64,000 nt of DNA from Whalleya microplaca (Eukaryota; Ascomycota; Sordariomycetes; Xylariales; Xylariaceae). Below the pieces are notes generated by a model. It saw only the letters and a list, made by a program, of their open reading frames with translations. It made no database searches and was not told the DNA's origin. The position numbers and the translations under genes were made by a program. The first letter of the stretch is position 1; each line of letters opens with the position of its first letter. The stretch lies in NCBI GenBank assembly GCA_022497155.1, contig MU385740.1:469235-533234 (forward strand), written 5' to 3'. Positions 37,181 through 47,461 of this stretch are shown in pieces.

Positions 37181-37382
37181 TGTTATAGGGTAGTAGTGTG
37201 TATTGTAAGATAGATAGAGATCCAGCATTTAAGGTATAGCGGAGCTGTAATCCTAAATGCTTAGGATCTCTTATCTATCTTATCTACTATCTTATCTTAT
37301 CTAATCTAAGCTAGTTCGGAGGGCCCCTCCGGGGCCCTGTATTAGGTCTTTACTTTTTATCCGCTTACTTTCTTTTATAACA
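37181..37382. repeat. solo-LTR-like insert, GC-richer than its surroundings
   Basis: A 202-bp segment starts TGTTATA and ends TATAACA, giving inverted 7-bp termini of LTR type. Inside are a CT/TATC repeat (TATCTTATCTAC-like) and a GC-rich palindrome around GGAGGGCCCCTCCGGGGCCC. Base composition contrasts with the RIP-mutated flanks. Flanking 5-mers (agggt, agtag) do not match, so boundaries are tentative. Confidence 0.5.
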
Positions 37383-40300
37383 AGTAGGTAAATCTTTCGA
37401 TTTCGTTTTTTTAGTATTAGGTAATTACCGGCTTACTATTAAATTTTATACCGGCGATTTATATCGTTTTTCGGCTACTCGCTTAATCTTTAACGATTAC
37501 GCGAGTTTTTAATACTAAGCTTCTCGATAAAGTATATTTCCTTTAAAGACTAAAGATCTTTATTATTTACTAATAATCGAATAATAATTATCGATTCGGT
37601 ATTATTGTAATTTTTTATATTTATTTCGGCACTTATCTCTTAGCTAAAGCTTAGCTATAAGACTTACTTAAAGCTAGGCTTTAAGGTTTTATAAAAAGTT
37701 AAAAATTTATGCGGCTAATTTTTAGTAAAATTGTTTTTTAGTGGCTTAATAATAATTAAATTATTGACGATTTTTTTAAGCGCGCTTACCTTTAACTCTT
37801 AATTTTATATTTCTTTTAAGATTTTAAGTTTTATAATAAGCTTATTTTTTATTTAATTAATTTAATTAAATCCCGATTTTATTCCCGAAAGCTTAAAGTT
37901 TTCTTATATATTTAATGCTTTTATAATTTATAATGGCTATTTAATACTTTCCGTCTTTATTAGTTTATCGGCGAAAGCTTAAAGTATTAAAAATTTTTAC
38001 TTTTTTTACTTTAATAAGTAATATAAATTTTTATCGAACCGAACGTTTTTTTATAATAATTACCTAATTTAAGCTCGGGATTTAAATACGGTATATATTA
38101 AAAGCCTTATAGCTAACTAAATATCCGATATATTTTTTAAATTCGATCTTAAATAATCTTTTATTTTTTCCGGCTATACGTTCTGTTTTAAGCGGGTAAG
38201 CTCGATAGTTATAAGCATATATACCGTTTTAATTAGGCTGTAAATCGTTTATTAGCGCTTATATAATTATTAAGTTATATTATTTAAAATACTGCCTAAA
38301 TTACGAATCGAGTATTTTGCAAAAAGTACGTAAAGTTTTATTTTAAAATAATAAAATATTATATAAATAAGCTACGGCTTATATACTTTTTAGCTAAAGC
38401 TTTTAAGGGAGTTTAACTTTTATTTTTATCTTAATTAATTTGTCGATAATTTTTTAATTAGTTCGTTCGTTATTTCTTATAGGCTTTTTAATATATAATA
38501 AGGGAAGTTTAAAATTTATTCTTTCCTTTTAAGCCTAAAGCTAATAAATAATATATCTCCTAAATTTAATTATAGCTTTCTCGTTATCGCTATAAATCTT
38601 ATAAATCGGTACCTTATACTACTTATAGATCCTGATTTCGAATTGCCGTAAAGTCCCGAAAATATATAGCTAAGCCTTATTTTTTAATAAGATAGTAAAA
38701 ATTACTCCGCTATATTTATTTTTTATTATAAATGTTTATTCCGATTTTTTATGCCTTTTTTTAAAATCGAAAAAATCTTATAAAATTTTCTAAAAAGGAC
38801 GGAATAAAAAATGCTCTAATCGGTATCGTAATATTACTTAATAAATATAAGTTATAATATAATAAAAACACTTTATTTATTTCGTACTATTAATTCTTAT
38901 ATTCCGTACATTTATTACTAAAACTCTTAGCGCTATTAGTTTTAAATAACCTAACCGAATATACTATAAAGCTTTAAAATTCTTTTTCGGGCGCGCGAAA
39001 TCCCTAAAAGGTTTTTACGGCTTATTTCTCTTTATTATAAAGAAAGCTAATATTTTTGCTACGTTTTATTTAATTTCCTTAAATAAGGTGGCACTAATTA
39101 CTATAGGCTCGTTATAATATAAAAAAAGCTTATTATATTTAATAAAAATTAAGTTATACTTTCGAAAAAGCTTTTTAAATATAACGTTATAATTTATAAT
39201 ATTATATTATAATAAGCAATCGAGTCCGTAATACTAAATCCCTATATCTTTTAAGTAAGCTTCCGAAATAATATTTATATAAAATCTTTTAACGAGCACT
39301 ATATTAATAAACTTAAGATTTTAAGACTCTTTTCCTCCCTTAACCTAAAAAATCTTAAAAAAGATTTTTTTATTTCATCTAGTAATAGGGAAGCTCGAAA
39401 TGCCTGCTTTTATTACTTTATTATCTTAAACAAGTCGGAAATTTCCTAGGATTATTAATGCCGCGTTATTAACTAAATAAAAAGCTCTATAGTTATCGAT
39501 AATAATATATTCCGAGAGTAAGTATTTCTTAAATTTTATTATAGTATAGAAGCCCGGTAATCCTCTAAGTTTAAAATTTTTAATAAAATCGATTACCGTT
39601 TTTATAAAACAGTTAGGAACTATTAAATCTTGGGATTCTTTTTTAAACTTTTAACCCTTTCGATTACTTTTATTTCGTAAGCTTTATTTTATTTACTATT
39701 TTTAAGAGTAGATTTTATCTGCTAGGTTTTTTTACCTAAAAAACTTAAAGCGCTTTTTAATCTCGGCTATACGAGATTTTTTCGGAATATTAATAGTCCT
39801 ATCGCTTTTTTTAATAATGGCGTATTATAAAATCGCATATAATTTAAGCGTCTAACAGTGTAAACACTTTTTAGCTAGTAAATAAAGGTATAGTTGCCTA
39901 TTTTAAGCTCCGGAATTATTATTAAGCTTACTTAAAAATCTATTATCAGTAGATTTTTATTTAAGGTTTAAATTATTAAATTATTTTCCGAATGTAGCAA
40001 AAAGGCCTGGAGCTTTATTTCGAGCTTTTAGCTAATTTTTATATAATAAAACTCCGAACTAATCTCCGTATTAAGCTAATATAATTAGTCGATTCCTTAA
40101 ATAATCGTTTTTAATTATATTACCGAGCTTTTTTGTTACTTAATTAAAGGCTAAGCGAGCTTTTATTATATTAAAGAAATCCTTAACCGCTAATACTCCG
40201 TTAATTTTAAGAAGTTCGTAAATTTAAACGTTTATAAAAGCTCGATATTATTTCGCGTGTTATTTATTAAGTTTAACCGAGTTTTTTTTAGCCCTAACTA

Positions 40301-40993
40301 ATATTTATCGATAGGTTTTTAATACTATAGTTTGAGTGCTCGCTATTAAAAGTACTAAAAAGCTTTTTAAAGCTTTAATAATATTTTAAACCGTAATTAT
40401 TTCTTTCTAAAGGCTTATAGTTATTACTAAAGCTCTTAAATTAAGGTCGATTATTTTAAATACCTAATTCTAAATTACGTTATAATACCCGTAATTGTTG
40501 TTTTAATTAATAACGGTAATGTTATAAACTTTTGCCTAATTTTTAAAGCTTTTTATTACCTTTTTATCGGTAGGCTCGAAAGGCTTCTTTAGGGCTTATA
40601 AACGGCCTAATTTTAGTAGAGCTTGCTATTTTTACAAGCTTTCGTTATAGGGTCGGAAGATTTTTATAACTTTTATAGCCTTAATTTCCTTAAGCGTAAA
40701 TATTACTAAAGGGAGAGCATAGGATTTATTATAGTCGGGAGTATTTAAGTTAACTAAATGCTATATTTTACGGATCTTATAATTAGCTTTTAATTAGATA
40801 TACTATTTAAGCTAGTTATAATTGTCTTTAAGGAGCGTAATAATAAGGATTAAATCGGTTATTAAAGATATAATATCAAGCTTGTTTATAGTTCGAAAAG
40901 CTGTTATAAAGAGAAAAAGAATATAAAAAATAAAATAGTTTAATTTTAATAAATAATTACTAAAGAGCACTAGCCTTAAACGTTAACCGGGCT
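37383..40993 (-). pseudogene. probable Copia gag/protease/integrase region, decayed
   Basis: This segment lies upstream of the Copia reverse transcriptase on the minus strand, where gag, protease and integrase belong. Minus-strand translation near 39.48 kb gives IIIDNYRAFYLVNN, compatible with a decayed Copia protease I-x-DSGAS-x-H-x-VN block. The rest is too mutated for me to place domains. Confidence 0.5.
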
Positions 40994-41193
40994 TATAATT
41001 ATTACAGTTATAATATATATAAAAATCATTTAGGTACTACCGTAATTACTCTAGTAAAAATTATATAAAAATCTAAGATCTAAAAGATCTTCTAGTTATA
41101 GAAGATCTCTTTTAAGCCTATAGATCTCGGAGCAATATTGCTCCGAGATCCATAGGCTTAAAAGAGATCTTTAATACCCATATTATCGTGACA
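40994..41193 (-). repeat. right (5') LTR of the outer Copia-type element
   Basis: Partner of 25250-25450. The starting dinucleotide reads TA instead of TG, consistent with a G-to-A change. It ends in GTGACA. It lies only 206 bp from the stop codon of the P450 gene. Confidence 0.8.
41103..41172. repeat. long palindrome inside the LTR
   Basis: Arms of about 30 bp, built around GATCTC(T/A)TTTTAAGCC and TCTCGGAGCAATATTGCTCC, form a near-perfect hairpin. The same structure, damaged by transitions, is in the left LTR at about 25,360-25,432. It may serve as a transcript-end or packaging structure of the element. Confidence 0.75.
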
Positions 41194-41399
41194 GTTACAT
41201 ATATAGAAAACGGATAGGGTTAACAAGACTAAGCCCTTGGTACATGCCAGTCCACTGTAATAAAGCAGAATGATAAGGAGAGATTGTTTCAAAGTTTGGT
41301 CTCTTGAGTGAGAAGACTTCTTCATAGTCTGTACGATCTCACATGTGACAAGGACGCTGGTTGACGCGGCACAATGTGTATGCTCGGAATCCCACCCAT

Positions 41400-43293
41400 T
41401 CACTCCCATTTCCTGGGGACAAGCTTGATCCTCAGCTCGGGCTTTTCCCACAGGAAGATCTTCTGCTGGCTAATCCAATATCGGCTTTCCGGGAGGAGTT
41501 TGATATCGAAGTGCCATAATATACTTGCCAATATCAGGCGCATTTCGGCCCACGCAAGACTATACAAACTGTTAGCCCAAGTTACGAAACTAAAATAGAA
41601 TCACCCACGTTTTTCCTAGACAGTCTCGTGGTCCCGTACTGAATGGTTTGCTAACGGCTCGGTCGTCGCTCAGGAACTCAACCGGGCAGTCCTTCAACCA
41701 TCTTTCCGGTATAAATTCGTCTGGTCTATGGAAATTGCGTACTGAACGGTTTGCAGCCCAAAGGTTCACGGTCACTCTCGTATTCGGAGGGATGACTTCC
41801 CCTGCTACGATGGCACCGTCCTTTGTAGTTCGACGAAAAAAGGCATCTGGTGCTGGTGGGTATAGGCGGAGGCTTTCCTGTAGAACTGCGTTCAGGTATT
41901 CGTGGCTCTGCAATCTCAGTAAGGTCAGGTCCGCGGGTGAGGAAAAATCGGAACGGATGAGGTCCGCGATCCCCCGCAGAATCGACGGATTCTGACCAAG
42001 CAAGTAGAGGCAGCCGGATAGCATCGTAGCCGTCGTCTCGCTCCCCGCCATGATAAAGGTGAGCGCAGCCTGCGTAATCTCCCCATCGCTGATGGCGCCC
42101 TGATCCTTGCCCTTCAGAGCATAGGACATCAAATCTGGCCTGTCGGTACCCATTGCCACCCGCCGCCGGAGCTTGTCTTCTGCGAAAGCGTCTGCTTCCT
42201 CTACCTTCTCTCTCATTTTCCTAGGCAGCAGTCTAATGGCAGCCTGAAATACCCAGGATGGCAGGTTGAGCATCTCCGCGGAGACAACGGTGTATTTGAT
42301 CATCCAGAAAACATTCTCAAACCACGGGTGAAGCACGCCGTTATCGAGTCCCCCGAAGCTCTCTCCGAACGCAAGATCCCCGATAATGTCCGTAGTGAGC
42401 ACGGTTAGCCAACGAACAATATCCACAGTACCATCATCAGACGAAGAGGACATTTCGTGTAGCCGTGTGATGAAAAGCGATGTGTACTGTTTCAAGTAGT
42501 CTTCTTGGAGAACGACAGCTCTCTCTGAGAACCCTGGAGCCACCACGCGACGGAGTCTCCGATGATCTGCATCATTCGCGGCAGGCTACATCAAAGAAGC
42601 GTAAGCACCATTAATAATACCGGGAATGTAAACAATGGGAGCTTAGAAGCACGTACGATATTTGCTGCTGAATTAGGCTGCTGTCTATAGAACATTGGGT
42701 CCTTTGGTATGTTTCCTCTCATAGCAGATTGTTTCGGGCCGTAAATGTCTTCCACATATCAGCCAGTAAGCTACTAAATTTGAGTATTGTCACTTGTAGA
42801 CTCGACTTACCAGTCCAGGCTTGGCTGTTAGTAAAAGAGAGCACATCTGGCGCAATGCGCACCACATGGCCATATTTGTCACTATACGCAATCAGATATC
42901 TAACACCATTTTCAAAAGTTGCGAGAGCTCTCAGCTCCATCTCGGAAGTTCTAACTTTCGAAGCATCACACATAGGCAGGCCCAGCTTGCAAGACAAGCT
43001 CAAACAGGAAAGAAAGGTCTCCAGAATACGTACTGCAGAAGCTTAACTCTTTGCGTTGGATCTCCACGAAGTTTGGAGATTGTATATGGAAGTCGGGTAG
43101 CTGCTCTTAATCGAGGGCCGGGAAATTTTCGTAAGGGATGGAACGCAACGTTGTAAACGGCCCGTGAAACAGCGTAGAGGATAGTCTATAATATAAGTTA
43201 GCATATGCGTCAAGGCAAGTAGTTGATATATCAGAATACTGCTCCTATCACCACTGAAACAACTAGGCCTATTCGGTCTGATAATACATCCAT
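41400..43293 (-). CDS. cytochrome P450 monooxygenase
   Basis: Membrane-anchored haem monooxygenase of the fungal secondary-metabolism/xenobiotic type. Six exons: 43293-43240, 43185-43034, 42881-42811, 42748-42657, 42585-41609 and 41559-41400, giving about 501 aa; every join keeps frame. The N terminus holds a short hydrophobic anchor (LVVSVVIGA) and [13 protein letters not shown]. Then follow [14 protein letters not shown] (about 75-90), the I-helix MAGSETT (about 303), ExxR ESLR (about 360), the PERW motif (about 417) and the haem loop [11 protein letters not shown] with Cys about 446, ending ...KLVPRKWE. All P450 signatures are intact, so it looks functional. It lies beside the RIP island and has no recognisable biosynthetic partner (PKS, NRPS, terpene cyclase) within the window, so its substrate is unknown. 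Confidence 0.93.
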
Positions 43294-43329
43294 GCTTCGG
43301 AATAGTGTGATTGATGGATCGAATAGGCC
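43266..43329. repeat. inverted repeat flanking the P450 start codon
   Basis: The arms AGGCCTATTCG (plus, about 43,266-43,276) and CGAATAGGCCT (about 43,319-43,329) are exact inverses. One arm is in the first coding exon and the other in the 5' leader. It could be an mRNA hairpin around the start or a factor-binding pair. Confidence 0.6.
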
Positions 43330-44236
43330 TCCGTTCAATCCCTAAAGAGGTTGATAGTATGTATGAGTGGAATCGTGTATACAGGATATATCAACTATGA
43401 GTGGGTATGATGAATACAGACTAGACCATACATGAAGCAAAGCTCCAGAATGAGGAAATTTATACCCTGTTTATGATGGAATCGCCGGACACCCGGCGCT
43501 TCGGTGGCCGGCTCCGAATATTAGGCAGACCACCGAGACCCACCGAACACCGCCGAAACCAACGACAACAGCTCTCATCAGCCTCCGGGTGGGGAAATTA
43601 CTCTAAAGTCATACGCCGCTGGTACCATGAAGTATATTTGAAGGTAGGCCGGAAGCCGAATCTCTCAGTTGGCCTTATACCCAGTCAGTTACCCAGATTG
43701 ATCCTCGCTCAACTCCTAAACCTTTGGCGCCATTTCTAGGGGTAGTGACCAGCCGAGTATGATTAAGTAGGAAATAGCTCCATCGCGATTAGTTTTACGA
43801 ATATGTAAGGCCTCCAGGTGAGAGTTATACTTAGTGCTAGCGTTATAACATACCTGTAATTAAATATATAGCACGTCTTGGCGAGTTTGTCCTTAACCAC
43901 CACACTCATGTGGTTCGACCTCAAGGTCCTCTCATCTCATTCTATTCCACGCAATAAAGAAGACGAGGTCTTAAGATGTATCTTATAACGCAAATAACCT
44001 GGTTGAACAGGAATCTAATTATCTAATGCACGCCACAACTATCAAAGAAAAAGGAGACTTCTATGCCGCACCTCCGACCCCCACCGTTCGAGCCACTGTG
44101 AGCCAAGGAACCCCCCAAAATACCGGCACTCGATGTCTATTTCTAGCGAATGTAAACCAACGATAACAAGATGAAGCCGTGTCGGCAAGAGAAGAACCAC
44201 CACCTTCTACCCAGCCGCAACATCCCATCCGTCTTC
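43294..44236. other. intergenic, upstream of P450, CACCGA/TCGGTG cluster
   Basis: No supported gene. Between about 43,495 and 43,560 the motif CACCGA or its complement TCGGTG, and CGG/CCG triplets, recur several times in both orientations, resembling a zinc-cluster factor binding array. The frame at 43473-43739 is compositionally odd and not convincing. Confidence 0.5.
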
Positions 44237-44846
44237 TTATGCTGGGCTAGATGGTGCACACAGCATTAAAACTTCCGCTATTGCGGTTTGTAATGGGTTG
44301 TTCGATCCCAAAGTACCAGGAACCTGTTGTCCCTGCTCCAACACCTGCTCCGGATGCTCCAAGACCAGTCCCGCCGGCGGGTCGACCGTATCGGACACCA
44401 GCCACTCCTCCCAGGACGGTAGCTGGGTAGAATACTCGGAGTCCTGCCCGAAGTACTGCTCGAAGTACTGCTCGATCTCTGCTCGGTCCTGCTCGATCGA
44501 CAGCTCTTGCACCTGATACTGTTCCTCCGGGACTGTATTCTCGTCTCCCTTTGTCCTGTAATGTGTAACCACGAGTTCGCATTTATCCCAGCCTCGCTTT
44601 TCGCAGTTGTTACACCCCTTGCCCTCTTTGGCGGTCTGTTCTGCATTGCACACGGTGGGGACGGTTGGAGTCGACTTGCACTGTATGCAGCAGGGCTTGA
44701 TAGGACTATGAGATAGATAGATGAATTAATACAATTTTCCGGCCATAATCTTCCTCTAGCATCTGTGTATAGATGTGTGAGACTCACTTGGCTAACTTCT
44801 CACATGTATACCATTCAACTTCTTGAGGCTGCTGTGAAGAGGCCAT
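44237..44846 (-). CDS. Cys-rich acidic protein of unknown family
   Basis: Exons 44846-44788 and 44705-44237 with an 82-nt intron (GTGAGT donor, CATAG acceptor) give 175 aa. The start ATGGCC is in good context. Residues 14-57 carry a cluster of cysteines (YTCEK, PCCIQCK, VCNAEQ, GCNNCEKRGWDKC), with two C-x2-C pairs, which suggests a small zinc-binding module. The rest is strongly acidic and Gln/Glu-rich, including EIEQYFEQYFGQD and a LEHPEQVLEQGQQVPG stretch. There is no signal peptide or membrane segment. It could be a regulator with a Cys cluster plus acidic tail, or a lineage-specific orphan. I recognise no family. Confidence 0.6.
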
Positions 44847-45942
44847 GATCTTCTGCGGTCACTGTCGAGAGCTGCGGATTGGTTGAGATCGTGTAGTGTG
44901 TTTTCTTGCGGGTTGCGGAACTGGCCGACGAAACGAGAGAACAAGGCCATTCTTATAGAGCTGCTATGACTAAGGTTGCGGGTGTAGTTGGTTGTTATGA
45001 CAGATATCGCGGACGTTGGTCATCTGTGTCACGTGGAATATCCTATACGTCTTTGTTTCGCTATCCTGTGATCTCGCCATCGGGTTGCACATTACTGGTA
45101 TGCTTCTAAATCTGTTCTTGCAGAGATCCGACGTCTGTGACTCAGAACACCTAAACTGGTCACGGAATGAATATATATTGTTGGTATTTGTTGATCGCTT
45201 GCAACCTCTTCCTTGCTGAAACGCCTGTTCAAGGCGTACAGAATATGACGTTGGGGTGCGGTTCCGTTCAAGGGCTTACCTACTGCTTTCCTTCAAGACA
45301 TTTACGCCCTGATTCTGTTATGAGGTTGTGTTAAATTTGTACGTGATACCTAGTAACATGTAAGCAAGTTTGCATTTAAGCCTCCAAAGTCCTCAGTGCC
45401 TCGACTATATCCCTTGTTTGCCTAAAACTACCCACTTAATGGAAATCGAGGGGGAAAAGGTGACATATCGAGCTTTGAATTAGCAACAAGGGGCCAGGGA
45501 CGGATCGCTGAGTGTAAGAGCACAACTTCGTTGAAAGACCAGATGCAAAGCACAGCATGCTCACATCGCATATATTAAGTGGCATACCTTATCTCAATCT
45601 ATTCATGGGTCTGCCTAGCATTGGCCGACCACTCAACTTCTTCAGCTTCCATCGAGAACACCTTTTGTGACCAGCCACCTAAAACAGATTGTGGAAACTG
45701 CCTACAATTAAACCGTTTGCGCCATCCTACCAGAAACCCCCCTCACTAGGACGATGGACCAAGAGATGTTCAGCCGAGACGAGAACGAATGCAGTGAGCG
45801 GGAGTCAGAAGCCGCCGGAGTGTAATGCTGTAAAGTGAAACTGCCTGGGAGGTTATGGAGAGTCGTTTCGTTCGTGAATCGTTAGATACGGTGTTTCTCG
45901 CTTTCTGTTCGCGATTATGATGATTAGTTTGGCTGCCAATAA
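44847..45942. other. intergenic, no supported gene
   Basis: It holds the upstream region of the Cys-rich gene and the 3' side of the KH gene. No coding signal was recognised. Confidence 0.6.
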
Positions 45943-47461
45943 TCACTTGTCGGCACCAGCCGTGTGACTGTTGCGTAGCTCACCAAGTCGAGAATAGAGC
46001 ATATAGAGCGCCATTCTGTTACATTCCTCAGTTCCCGTGATCGTAACCAGGCGTTCGTTGCTGTTGTCCTGGGGCTCATTGATCTTTATGACACTGCCAC
46101 TGATCTGCCTGATCTCGTTGATCTTCATGCCACCCTTGCCGATGATGGCGCCGACCATGTCGTTGGGAATGTATATCTGTTGGGTCAGTGGGGCTCCGGC
46201 CACGCCGCCATGCATCGGCTGAGCCTGAGGTCCCCCGTGAGGCTGAGGGCCAGCTACGTGGCCGGCTTGATGGGGCTGCATGTGTGGTGCGGCACCATAG
46301 CCTGCAGCCTGGGGCGCATAATGCATCGGTACGTTCGGGTTCGGCGCAGGAGCGGCCGCATGCGGTGGGTACTGTTGTGCGTACGGGGTGGGTGGCATCT
46401 GGTAAGATCGAGGATCGGGCCGTCTTCCGTAGTTCTCACGATGGCCGAAATTACCACCGGCGGGTTGAGGACAGTACGGGACGACTTGCATGCCACCAGG
46501 TACAACGCCTGCGGGACCTCCGCTTCGGGTAGCATAGGCTGACGCGGCAGGGCCGCCAAAGCGTTCGTTGAGCTGTTCGAGAAGTGTGCTGCCTACGTAG
46601 TAAGTAGCAATATGGACGGCATCAGCCACACCCATGACCACAAGAGAGCGTTCGCTAGAGAGTGGCAGGCAGGAGTCAGAAGCATTAAGCCGCGCACCCG
46701 AGGCTTCCTGGATCTCGCGAATGCGGACGCCCCCCTTACCAATAATGGATCCTATAAGGACGTGAGGGATGAGCAGACGAAGAGGATAAGTCTTGGACTG
46801 CGAGCTGGAGGGCTCCGTTAGAGGTTCATTGTTCAGGGTCCGGATGATCAACCCAAACGCCTAGAGTCAAGTTAGCTGAGATTCAATATAATTTGTAGAA
46901 CCAGCAAGAAATGAATACCTTGGCGACAGCGTCGACTACTCCGCTGACAGTGAGTATTCGTTCTACAGCACCCTTTTGATAGTCACTCACGGTGCACTTG
47001 GCACCAGACTGCTTCCGGATGTTCGAGACGTTCTCGCCACCCTTGCCAATGATAGTGGCAGCTTCGGGGCTGGAGATCACGGCACGAATATGGATCCATG
47101 CAGTCTCATCATGGGCATTACTCGGGGTGCCAGTGGGCACAGCAACAGTGCCGGTCATGCCGCCCACGGCAGGCTTGGGCTCGCTGACATCAATTACGAT
47201 AGTATCACCTTGCTCGTCTTTGACCTCTGACTTCTCGCCATTGGTCTCATCAGTCTTCACGGTACCGTTAGGTTCGGCAGGAGCTGGGATACCGTTGCCA
47301 GTGCTCTCGGGGATCTCGACCTTGTCATCATTTCCGTTATTGATGACTTTGTCTAGGGCCGGACGCTTGGCATCAGGCTGGTCGTTGGTTCGGGAAGGCG
47401 AGGAGGCATCCTCGAGGGGGCGCTTGGCCGGATTGGCCGGTTGAGACGGGGAAGCGGACAT
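45943..47461 (-). CDS. triple KH-domain RNA-binding protein (hnRNP K / Rnc1 / Pbp2-like)
   Basis: RNA-binding regulator of mRNA stability and localisation, related to fission yeast Rnc1, budding yeast Pbp2/Hek2 and human PCBP/hnRNP K. Exons 47461-46919 and 46860-45943 with a 58-nt intron (CTAAC branch) give 486 aa. Three KH domains each show the GXXG loop as IIGKGG: KH1 about 121-190 (ATIIGKGGENV), KH2 about 205-270 (GSIIGKGGVRI) and KH3 about 410-475 (GAIIGKGGMKI). The N terminus (1-120) is acidic and disordered with a KRPLED/AKRPA basic patch. Between KH2 and KH3 is a 130-residue linker rich in Pro, His, Gln and Gly, a likely low-complexity assembly segment. The intron splits KH1 near its end. 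Confidence 0.93.

Larger units (their letters stand above)
25250..41193 (-). mobile_element. RIP-degraded Copia-type LTR retrotransposon with nested insertions
   Basis: The whole 16-kb block is strongly AT-rich and almost free of open frames: none of 60 codons or more occurs between about 26.4 and 41.15 kb. It is bounded by two direct repeats (LTRs) of about 200 bp. On the minus strand, decayed translations recover Copia reverse transcriptase and RNase H in the right order, so the 5' LTR is the right-hand one. A purine-rich stretch just inside the left LTR on the minus strand (AAAATAAAGGG before TG) fits a polypurine tract. Removing the nested Gypsy element leaves about 8.4 kb, long for a Copia element. 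Flanking 5-mers (gttta, gttac) do not form a clean target duplication. Confidence 0.8.

Noticed and set aside
25245..41198. Target-site duplication of the outer Copia element (gttta/gttac)
   Set aside because: Only the first three bases agree, so I do not claim a duplication; it may have been mutated or recombined.
43473..43739. 88-codon plus frame upstream of the P450 gene
   Set aside because: Arg/Pro-biased text arising from the repeated CCACCGA motifs; no domain.
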